This document shows positions 1 to 4,863 of a stretch of 21,906 nucleotides of DNA, one piece after another. The notes under the pieces were generated by a model. It did no database searches. It worked only from the letters and a program-made list of their open reading frames with translations, and was not told the DNA's origin. Source of the DNA: a virus. Location: positions 1-21,906 of IMG/VR virus record IMGVR_UViG_3300030389_003465; one strand, written 5' to 3'. The translations under genes were made by a program, and so were the position numbers. How positions within the stretch are numbered: position 1 is the stretch's first letter; the number at the start of each line of letters is the position of its first letter.

Positions 1-29
1 AAGACTTTAGTTATGTATTCAAGTGACAT
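1..29 (-). CDS. Start of a divergent leftward gene, cut by window edge
   Basis: On the minus strand an ATG at 29-27 opens a frame reading MSLEYITKV to the window edge with no stop. It is preceded by AGAGGTCTAC, nearly the same ribosome binding site (GGAGGTCTAA) as the rightward gene at 131. The paired sites and the non-coding gap between them make a divergent gene start likely. Only nine residues are visible, so no function can be given. Calling it a gene is inference from the binding site and the open frame. Confidence 0.45.
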
Positions 30-82
30 GTAGACCTCTGGAATGAACTTTGCCACAGCAAAAAAAAATAGTAAAGAATTAT

Positions 83-110
83 TTGAAATCAAACTAATTT
101 TCTGTATCAT
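83..110 (+). promoter_or_regulatory. Predicted promoter of the recombination operon
   Basis: A sigma-70-like pair is visible: TTGAAA at 83-88, a 16-base spacer, and TATCAT at 105-110. Transcription would start near 117, leaving a very short leader before the GGAGG ribosome binding site at 121-125. The 30-130 gap also serves a leftward gene. On that strand the same bases give TGATACA, the -10-like string used by the promoters near 3619 and 18295, so the region may fire in both directions. Prediction from sequence only. Confidence 0.5.
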
Positions 111-130
111 TGTGTTTTACGGAGGTCTAA

Positions 131-787
131 ATGAGTAAATTAAAAATCTATGAAGCCCTTCAAAATGTACAAGAATATGTGCACAAAGAAGGAATAGAAA
201 AAGATAGTCACAACAGTTTTAACAACTACGATTACAGGTCTATCGACAAAGTGATTGAGTCATTCTCAAAACCACTCAGACAAAATAAAATATTAACTGC
301 TATTCAGCCTGATTTAGAAATTGTCATAAAACCTTTTGATGGCGGAGTCACTATGACTAAATTATCTGGCACATTGAGGTTTTTATCTTGTGAAGATGGA
401 AGCTATATTGATGTCATGTATGCTGGTCAATCAAAATCTAAACAAGGGAAAGACTTAGAAGCTGCAAAAAGTTTTGCCTTTAAAACATCTTTGCTTTCAA
501 CATTTTGTGTTCCATTTTCTGAGGGTGAACCAGAAGAAGAATACAATGTTGTAGAAAACAAAACAGAATCTTCAAAAGAAGAATCTAATGAATTTGTACC
601 AGAAAAAAGTTCTGGAGATGCTTTTTTTGAGGCGATACAAAAAGCAGATAAAAGCGAGTACAAATCTATTATAGAAAATTTTACTAAGGCAGCTACTTTA
701 TCTGGAGATGAAGAAACATTGAAAGTAATTAAAAATAAAGTTGAAGAATTAAAATCTGAAAATAAAAAAACGGAGAATGCTAAATGA
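131..787 (+). CDS. erf: ERF-family single-strand DNA annealing protein
   Basis: Predicted ERF-superfamily recombinase, which binds phage single-stranded DNA and anneals complementary strands for recombination or circularisation. At 218 residues it matches the family. The N-terminal part has the NYDYRSIDKV segment (about residues 32-41). The core has the ERF signature of a glycine/lysine turn followed by an A-S-F-A-F-K-T-S-L-L helix (about 106-122) and a CVPF end. After residue 140 the protein is Glu/Lys-rich and probably disordered. It opens with GGAGG six bases before the ATG, is first in its operon, and shares ATGA with the next gene. The YqaJ-type nuclease two genes on is its expected partner in a Red-like pair. 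Confidence 0.85.
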   Translation: MSKLKIYEALQNVQEYVHKEGIEKDSHNSFNNYDYRSIDKVIESFSKPLRQNKILTAIQPDLEIVIKPFDGGVTMTKLSGTLRFLSCEDGSYIDVMYAGQSKSKQGKDLEAAKSFAFKTSLLSTFCVPFSEGEPEEEYNVVENKTESSKEESNEFVPEKSSGDAFFEAIQKADKSEYKSIIENFTKAATLSGDEETLKVIKNKVEELKSENKKTENAK

Positions 788-1044
788 TAAAAACTGATTA
801 CACATTAAAAAAACATATATCAGCTTACTCGCAACTAAAATATGGTCATGATAATTGGTCATACTTTGAAGAGTTGCCTACAAGAATAAAGTTAATTCAT
901 AAGGAACACGGAACTTTAGAAGACGGAATATTTTTTTGGAATGAAGGCGGAATTTATTATGAATATTCAGACGAACAAATACGCAAAATAGTAGAAAATT
1001 TCAAGAATGCTTTTGATGTGCAGGAGGAAGAATGTCTGACATAG
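784..1044 (+). CDS. Small unknown protein between annealase and exonuclease
   Basis: An 86-residue protein I do not recognise. Its start overlaps the stop of the annealing protein (ATGA at 784-787), and its end overlaps the start of the nuclease by 13 bases, so translation of all three is probably coupled. It is rich in aromatic residues and has a C-terminal amphipathic stretch (IRKIVENFKNAFDV) followed by acidic residues. There is no signal peptide, membrane segment or clear metal-binding motif. Its position suggests an accessory role in recombination, but that is inference from neighbours only. Confidence 0.75.
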   Translation: MIKTDYTLKKHISAYSQLKYGHDNWSYFEELPTRIKLIHKEHGTLEDGIFFWNEGGIYYEYSDEQIRKIVENFKNAFDVQEEECLT

Positions 1045-1991
1045 TACAAGGCTCACAGGCTTGGCACGACCAAAGGACCAACAGAATTACAGGGACTAGG
1101 TTTGCAGGAGCAGTCAAAGAGCATATCTGGCTTAAAGGAGACCAATGGGATGCAATGGGTAGAGACATGTATAGAGAATGGAAGAAGCTCCCACAGGACC
1201 CGTTTGACCAAAGAGCACTTTATGCAATAGCTATGGGTAAAGAAAATGAACCCAAAGCTTTGAAAACATTAGAGAAGTTAGGCTATCAAATAGTGCAGCC
1301 ATCTTTTGTTGTGCATCCTAAATATGATTGGATGGGTATGTCTCCAGATGGTGTGCTTGTAAAAGGCAGGAACGGCAAAACGTCTGCAGTTGAAGTTAAA
1401 TGTCCACAAACAAAACCATGTACAAATGTTCGTGAAGAAAAAAGAAATTATTGGCATCAAATGCAGCTTGGCATGGAGTGCATGGACCTAGATGAGATGT
1501 TGTTTTTTCAATGGTATAGCGATACAGAATACCATCAAGAATGGGTAGAAAGAGAACCACAGTGGGCTAAGACTTACATACCTAAAGCAAAAGAATTTAT
1601 AGATTGGTATCACAAAGCATGTCAGGACCCTAAATATATTTCATCTTGGTCTGCAGATAGAGATGGAGTTGGTATTCAGTATAAGGAAGTAGAAAATACA
1701 GAAAAAACTGAAGAGTTGGCAGAGATACAAATTGCTTTGGCAGAAATATCTACAAAGAAAGACGAATTAGAAAAAAGAAAAAAAGAACTAGCAAAAGAGC
1801 TGGTTGCAGAAAATAAAGGTTCCTTTGAAACATTAACTAAAAATGGAAAGGTTAGATGCCACATGACACAAGCCAAAGGCAGAGTCAATTATTCTAATCT
1901 TGTTAAGGAGGAAAACATACCCTTTGAGGTTATTGAAAAATATAGACAAGAAGGGGACACAAGAATCTATACAAAACTAATAGAGGAGTAA
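1032..1991 (+). CDS. YqaJ/lambda-exonuclease-like recombination nuclease
   Basis: A 319-residue protein of the YqaJ viral recombinase family, predicted to resect double-stranded ends so the ERF protein can anneal the exposed strands. The family layout is clear: GSQAWHDQR near the N terminus with the TGTRFAGA segment (about residues 7-27), a GKENEP helix near residue 70, SPDG with Asp106, the E-V-K metal-binding strand (Glu121, Lys123), and HQMQLGM (His142, Gln143). This is the PD-(D/E)xK fold arrangement. Residues about 220-260 form a charged coiled coil, and a short domain follows. A strong AGGAGGA site lies just upstream of the ATG at 1032. The key catalytic residues are present, so it is probably active. 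Confidence 0.9.
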   Translation: MSDIVQGSQAWHDQRTNRITGTRFAGAVKEHIWLKGDQWDAMGRDMYREWKKLPQDPFDQRALYAIAMGKENEPKALKTLEKLGYQIVQPSFVVHPKYDWMGMSPDGVLVKGRNGKTSAVEVKCPQTKPCTNVREEKRNYWHQMQLGMECMDLDEMLFFQWYSDTEYHQEWVEREPQWAKTYIPKAKEFIDWYHKACQDPKYISSWSADRDGVGIQYKEVENTEKTEELAEIQIALAEISTKKDELEKRKKELAKELVAENKGSFETLTKNGKVRCHMTQAKGRVNYSNLVKEENIPFEVIEKYRQEGDTRIYTKLIEE

Positions 1992-1993
1992 AA

Positions 1994-2188
1994 ATGGCAG
2001 TAGAAATGCAAGACACTCAAAAGAGTACAAACAAAGTTGTTCTTTCAAGGATTTCTGAGAAAGATTACAACGCATTAAAGGACCTTACTGAAACTATGGA
2101 CCATGAGTTTTATGCAAGAAGTATATCTTCTTGTTTAAAAGCAATCATTGGAAGATATGTTCAGGCAGAGGAAAACAAGAAACTTTAG
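1994..2188 (+). CDS. Small ribbon-helix-helix-like protein
   Basis: A 64-residue protein starting two bases after the nuclease stop, with a GAGG binding site inside the end of that gene. From about residue 14 the pattern is a short strand (VVLSRIS), a helix (EKDYNALKDLTETM), and a second helix (SISSCLKAIIGRYVQ). This matches the ribbon-helix-helix layout of small phage and plasmid DNA-binding regulators. It could be an autorepressor of the recombination operon or an accessory DNA-binding protein. The fold call rests on this pattern alone and has not been tested against a profile. Confidence 0.55.
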   Translation: MAVEMQDTQKSTNKVVLSRISEKDYNALKDLTETMDHEFYARSISSCLKAIIGRYVQAEENKKL

Positions 2189-2204
2189 ACATAAGAGGTA
2201 AAAA

Positions 2205-2570
2205 ATGACTAAAACTTTCGACAACACAAACAGGGGCTCTGTATGGGGCAATAAGGATAAAAAGAATGAAAATTCTGCAACACACCAAGGCAGGGCTAAC
2301 ATTACTTTATCTACAACTAATTTAGATAATGACCCTAAAGGTTACAACACTGTTGATAACATAGAAAAATATTTAATTAGAAATGGAAATGGTGATATTA
2401 CAGGCATCAAAGTAGATGTGTTTGTAAACGCTTGGACTAGAAAAGCAGGTGCTAGTGAAAAATCACCAGCAATGAGTTTTTCTTTTAGCCCTATAAAGCA
2501 GCAAAAAATAGAGCAAAAAGAAATGGCGGTAGAAGAAGAAGGGTTTGAAGACACCAATATTCCGTTTTAA
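2205..2570 (+). CDS. SSB-like single-stranded DNA-binding protein (candidate)
   Basis: A 121-residue protein that opens with an NTNRGSVWGNK segment, typical of phage OB-fold-like proteins beginning NTNRGxxxKN. It ends in an acidic tail, EEEGFEDTNIPF, very like the -DDxIPF tip by which bacterial SSB recruits partner proteins. The middle alternates polar and hydrophobic residues (VDVFVNAW, AMSFSFSPI) as in a beta barrel. An AAGAGGT site precedes the ATG. With an annealing protein and an exonuclease upstream, an SSB role is the obvious reading. The fold is inferred, and it is shorter than typical SSB. Confidence 0.6.
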   Translation: MTKTFDNTNRGSVWGNKDKKNENSATHQGRANITLSTTNLDNDPKGYNTVDNIEKYLIRNGNGDITGIKVDVFVNAWTRKAGASEKSPAMSFSFSPIKQQKIEQKEMAVEEEGFEDTNIPF

Positions 2571-2624
2571 TTCTTTTAATTACAAAAGATATACAAAACA
2601 CCATTTTTTCTATAAAATTAGCCC

Positions 2625-2643
2625 AGAAAGATTAATTCTTTCT
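2625..2643 (+). repeat. Small inverted repeat before the DUF1289 gene
   Basis: A perfect 7-base inverted repeat (AGAAAGA, loop TTAAT, TCTTTCT) ends about 10 bases before the ATG at 2654. No run of T follows closely, so it is a poor intrinsic terminator. It may be an operator or a small hairpin affecting translation of the next gene, whose own ribosome binding site (TTGTAAG) is weak. The 83-base gap around it holds no other gene. Confidence 0.4.
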
Positions 2644-2653
2644 CATTTGTAAG

Positions 2654-3133
2654 ATGGAAACTAACTCAGAAAAGAGTCTTGCAAATTCAGCAAGGCTCTC
2701 ATCAATACAAGGGGAAGCTAGTTTGTCTGGCTCTCCTTGCAGGGGAGTGTGCACTACAACTTATGGAGACTTTAGGTGTAAAAGTTGTGGAAGAGAGCAG
2801 GAAGATATTACAAATTGGAATACTTACTCATCCTTAAAAAGAAAACTAATCAATCTAAAAAATGCAGGTCAAGGCTTTAAAATAAGGCAGCTTGAATCTC
2901 AAGAATATAGATGGAAGCAACTTTCAAAAATTTCTAAAATAGATAATCTTACTGTCAGAGATATGCTTTTGACTGTAATAAATGCCGCTACATTTCAATC
3001 TGAAGTCACATCTTCTGATTTAAAGTGTATTGAAATTGCAAAGAAAATAACTTCTTCTGACCACGCTTTCAACGAAGTCTCAGTGAAGTCTTTGTTATCT
3101 GAGGATGACTACAAGGAACTACAAAAAAAATAG
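2654..3133 (+). CDS. DUF1289-type cysteine-cluster protein
   Basis: A 159-residue protein with an N-terminal DUF1289-like module: SPCRGVC (Cys29, Cys33) followed by RCKSCGR (Cys42, Cys45) and an EDITNW tail. DUF1289 proteins are short proteobacterial proteins with a four-cysteine, probably metal-binding centre and no settled function. About 100 helical residues of no recognised family follow (IDNLTVRDMLLTVINAATFQSEV), unlike stand-alone DUF1289 proteins. The start has a weak ribosome binding site. The gene overlaps the next nuclease by 29 bases. It sits among DNA-processing genes, so a role in DNA transactions is possible but unproven. Confidence 0.65.
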   Translation: METNSEKSLANSARLSSIQGEASLSGSPCRGVCTTTYGDFRCKSCGREQEDITNWNTYSSLKRKLINLKNAGQGFKIRQLESQEYRWKQLSKISKIDNLTVRDMLLTVINAATFQSEVTSSDLKCIEIAKKITSSDHAFNEVSVKSLLSEDDYKELQKK

Positions 3134-3563
3134 TCAAGAAGCTTTTTATAGCGACTTAATTATTGGTAAAAACATTGAACAAAAAGTTCTTTCTTCAATA
3201 CAAAAAAAATATCCATCAGCTGTTTTGATACCTAGAAAATTTTCTAAGTATGATATTTTTGTGCCAGAAGTAGATAAAAAAATTGAAGTTAAGTTTGATT
3301 ATAAATCACAAGAAACAGGCAACATTTTAATAGAGTTGTTTATGTTTAAAAAACCATCAGCACTGTTAGCGACTGAAGCAGATTATTGGGCTATAGATAC
3401 AGGCAAAGAAATAATGTGGACCACACCAAAAAAAATACTTGAATGTATTTTAATTAACAATATAAAGTCACAAAAAATTACAGGGGATGGAGATACACAA
3501 GCCAAGATAGCTTGTTTGATTCCTATAAAATTATTTAAGAAATACACTGTGAATACATTTTAA
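3105..3563 (+). CDS. PD-(D/E)xK-family nuclease
   Basis: A 152-residue protein with the core of a PD-(D/E)xK nuclease: YDIFVPE (Asp50), a short turn, then the IEVKFD strand (Glu61, Lys63), followed by QETGNILIEL and an ADYWAI strand. The K-Y-D...E-V-K...T-G-N order is shared by small phage nucleases that act as endonucleases or junction resolvases. It would cut phage DNA during recombination or packaging, but the exact substrate is unknown. Its ATG lies inside the previous gene (29-base overlap), with only a weak GAGG-like site directly before it. Translation probably depends on the upstream gene. Confidence 0.7.
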   Translation: MTTRNYKKNSQEAFYSDLIIGKNIEQKVLSSIQKKYPSAVLIPRKFSKYDIFVPEVDKKIEVKFDYKSQETGNILIELFMFKKPSALLATEADYWAIDTGKEIMWTTPKKILECILINNIKSQKITGDGDTQAKIACLIPIKLFKKYTVNTF

Positions 3564-3573
3564 TCAAAAGATT

Positions 3574-3620
3574 TCACACAATTGTCACAAAACTATTTGG
3601 AATTATTTGTAATTGTGTGA
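3574..3620. promoter_or_regulatory. Inverted repeat overlapping a promoter, operator candidate
   Basis: TCACACAATT (3574-3583) plus ACAAA (3587-3591) is matched by TTTGT (3606-3610) plus AATTGTGTGA (3611-3620). This makes a 15-pair dyad with one three-base bulge and a 14-base loop. The right arm covers the spacer and first bases of the -10 box of the promoter for the gene at 3661, and the loop covers most of its -35 box. That placement suits a repressor operator better than a terminator, because no T run follows. Confidence 0.5.
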
Positions 3621-3624
3621 TACA
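3597..3624 (+). promoter_or_regulatory. Predicted promoter with shared GTAATnGTrTGATAC element
   Basis: TTGGAA (3597-3602), a 16-base spacer and GATACA (3619-3624) form a sigma-70-like promoter for the gene at 3661. The stretch TGTAATTGTGTGATACACTC recurs with few changes before the genes at 4243 and 18335. Each copy lies 34 to 42 bases before a start codon with an AAGGAG or AGGAG site. This points to a common phage promoter type. Confidence 0.65.
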
Positions 3625-3660
3625 CTCACAACTTAAACAACAATTCATATAGGAGAAAAT

Positions 3661-3945
3661 ATGAAAAATAAAAAACAAAAAATAGATTATGGAATGTCTG
3701 CAGAAATGCTAGATAACGTAGTTTATTATTCAGGTCCAAACTATAAATACACTTTAACTGATGAAAGTTTTCACAATCATAAAACTTTAGTAGTTGCACA
3801 AAAACATTTAAATATTTTAGAAAATAACACAGGTCTATCTGAGCAAAAATTGAAAAAACAAATTATTGAAGAATGGTTTTCTGCAGAAAACGAATCAGTT
3901 CGAGAAGCTAACAATAAAAAAAGGAGAGAAAAAAATGGGTCCTAA
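3661..3945 (+). CDS. Small charged protein of unknown function
   Basis: A 94-residue protein I do not recognise, first gene of the operon driven from about 3597 and preceded by AGGAG. The first half has aromatic residues (VVYYSGPNYKYTL) and a possible beta hairpin. From about residue 45 it is helical and charged, with an amphipathic stretch (LSEQKLKKQIIEEWF) and a Lys/Arg-rich end. There is no signal peptide or membrane segment. Its 3' end overlaps the next small gene by 11 bases, and that gene's ribosome binding site (AAGGAG) lies inside it. Confidence 0.75.
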   Translation: MKNKKQKIDYGMSAEMLDNVVYYSGPNYKYTLTDESFHNHKTLVVAQKHLNILENNTGLSEQKLKKQIIEEWFSAENESVREANNKKRREKNGS

Positions 3946-4018
3946 AGATTTTATTATTTTCCTGTTATCTGTCTGGCTGCTTTTTTTATTATTTAATACG
4001 GAATTTTATTTGAAATGA
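3935..4018 (+). CDS. 27-residue single-span membrane peptide
   Basis: A short frame with a strong AAGGAG site at 3921-3926 and ATG at 3935. It encodes MGPKDF, a run of about 16 hydrophobic residues (IIFLLSVWLLFLLF), then NTEFYLK. This is a single membrane helix with short polar ends, so it probably sits in the host inner membrane. It overlaps the gene before it by 11 bases, and its stop TGA lies in an ATGA that could start the next frame. Small membrane peptides in phage early regions often modify host functions, but none can be named here. It is well below normal gene-calling length. Confidence 0.6.
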   Translation: MGPKDFIIFLLSVWLLFLLFNTEFYLK

Positions 4019-4170
4019 TTTTGGTTAAAGATAAGGGTACCTCCAAAAATCGGTGCTTTCCCTCTGGTGTCGTATCTAGGCAAATGTGTGTGATACCTGT
4101 ACCCTTACACCACGAAACATTAGTGGTACATGAATGTGGGTTAATTTGCCACAGAGGGAGCTCAAATTAA
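4015..4170 (+). CDS. Possible 51-residue cysteine/histidine-containing peptide
   Basis: An ATG overlaps the previous stop (ATGA at 4015-4018) and opens 51 codons ending at TAA. The product contains four Cys (CFP, MCV, ECG, ICH) and several His. However, the same DNA holds long complementary segments and is about 47% G+C, well above its neighbours, and its third codon positions do not follow the A/T preference seen in nearby genes. The stretch may be a structured RNA rather than a gene. I regard coding as the less likely reading. Confidence 0.25.
   Translation: MILVKDKGTSKNRCFPSGVVSRQMCVIPVPLHHETLVVHECGLICHRGSSN
4032..4161 (+). ncRNA. Candidate structured RNA with pseudoknot potential
   Basis: This stretch is about 47% G+C within AT-rich surroundings and holds several complementary pairs. 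TAAGGGTAC (4032-4040) pairs with GTACCCTTA (4099-4107). GTATC (4072-4076) pairs with GATAC (4092-4096) inside it. ACCAC (4109-4113) pairs with GTGGT (4123-4127). CCCTCTG (4060-4066) pairs with CAGAGGG (4152-4158). GGCAAAT (4079-4085) pairs with ATTTGCC (4144-4150). The last two pairs cross the first, which gives a pseudoknot. It matches no ribozyme or riboswitch class I can recall by motif. It sits between two operons, downstream of the membrane-peptide gene and upstream of the promoter near 4174. Confidence 0.45.
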
Positions 4171-4173
4171 ATG

Positions 4174-4201
4174 CTTGTGTCATTTGTAATCGTGTGATAC
4201 T
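4174..4201 (+). promoter_or_regulatory. Predicted promoter, second copy of shared element
   Basis: CTTGTG (4174-4179), a 16-base spacer and GATACT (4196-4201) precede the gene at 4243. TTTGTAATCGTGTGATACTCTTAA is almost the same as the stretch at 3606-3629. Similarity extends beyond the -10 box, then becomes A/T-rich until the AAGGAG site. It probably restarts transcription for the genes from 4243 through the integrase. Unlike the first copy, no matching left arm of an inverted repeat is seen upstream. Confidence 0.65.
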
Positions 4202-4242
4202 CTTAACACATAAACCATTAAATAACATATTAAGGAGAAAAA

Positions 4243-4506
4243 ATGGAATATAGCAACTTCAAAATACAAATCCAATTACCTGACGGGTCCAAGCAATTAG
4301 TTTGGGAGCAAACTGTAGAAGGAGATATTGAAATCAATAAAGAGATGGATGCTTATGTCAAAGAGCTGGAAGCAGACGGACATAAAGTAGTTTATGCAAA
4401 GAGGGCAGTCTTTGGCGGCAAGAGTCTCTTCAATGACTTTAAAGAAAACAAACCTGAAAACTTTGTTGGCAGAATATTTAAGAACACAATTGTTAAGTTG
4501 AAATAA
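4243..4506 (+). CDS. Small unknown protein, first gene of third rightward operon
   Basis: An 87-residue protein I do not recognise, preceded by TAAGGAG. The N-terminal half looks like paired beta strands (FKIQIQLPDG, KQLVWEQTVEGDIEI). A helix follows (KEMDAYVKELEADG), then another strand (HKVVYAKRAVF) and a basic tail. A small alpha/beta fold in the cytoplasm is likely. Its stop codon shares one base with the start of the zinc-ribbon-like gene (TAATG at 4504-4508), so the two are probably translated together. Confidence 0.75.
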   Translation: MEYSNFKIQIQLPDGSKQLVWEQTVEGDIEINKEMDAYVKELEADGHKVVYAKRAVFGGKSLFNDFKENKPENFVGRIFKNTIVKLK

Positions 4507-4679
4507 TGGAATTAATTATTTATGAAAACGGAAGAATCACAGGTATCAAATATATTTGTGACGAATGCTCGGAACAAGTAACAGAAGATGAAGGTCTTTG
4601 GTCTGTAAAAGAAACTCAAATTTGTACGGAGTGTTTTAAAGAAAAACAAAGAGAAGAGAGAAAGAAAAATGGAAGATAA
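4506..4679 (+). CDS. 57-residue zinc-ribbon-like protein
   Basis: A short gene beginning in the stop of its upstream neighbour (TAATG). The 57-residue product has CDEC (Cys18, Cys21) and CTEC (Cys40, Cys43) separated by 18 residues, the classic four-cysteine zinc ribbon layout, followed by a Lys/Arg/Glu-rich tail. Small zinc-ribbon proteins of phages often bind nucleic acid or host polymerase, but the partner here is unknown. It overlaps the next gene by 11 bases and contains that gene's ribosome binding region (AGAGAGAAAG). Confidence 0.65.
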   Translation: MELIIYENGRITGIKYICDECSEQVTEDEGLWSVKETQICTECFKEKQREERKKNGR

Positions 4680-4863
4680 TTCTAAGATATACAAATTACC
4701 AGAAAGCAGCTGGAGAAAAATACTACAGCACAGACATTTGTCAGAAAGATTTGTAGCTTTAAAAGAAGCAGAGATTGCAGCAAAAAATCCAGAGTTCAAA
4801 AAAATGTGGAATGAAAAACTAAAACAACTTCTTAATAAAGATGACGAAGGTATGATGCAATGA
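4669..4863 (+). CDS. Small helical unknown protein
   Basis: A 64-residue protein I do not recognise. It is mostly helical and charged, with a KLPESSWRKILQHRHLSERF segment and a C-terminal KKMWNEKLKQLLNKDDEG stretch. No membrane segment or cysteine motif is present. It starts inside the zinc-ribbon gene and shares ATGA with the large gene at 4860. Its place in a tightly overlapped series supports it as a real gene; its function is open. Confidence 0.65.
   Translation: MEDNSKIYKLPESSWRKILQHRHLSERFVALKEAEIAAKNPEFKKMWNEKLKQLLNKDDEGMMQ

Noticed and set aside
4032-4161. Hammerhead or HDV ribozyme identity for the structured stretch
   Set aside because: A CGAAAC string at 4113-4118 recalls the hammerhead core, but no CTGATGA partner exists. 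The HDV-like order of stems lacks the short joining segments and core bases.
4512-4799. 95-codon leftward frame opposite the zinc-ribbon and helical genes
   Set aside because: It is rich in Phe, Leu and Ser, as expected from the complement of Lys/Glu-rich genes, and overlaps two better supported genes with good coupling.
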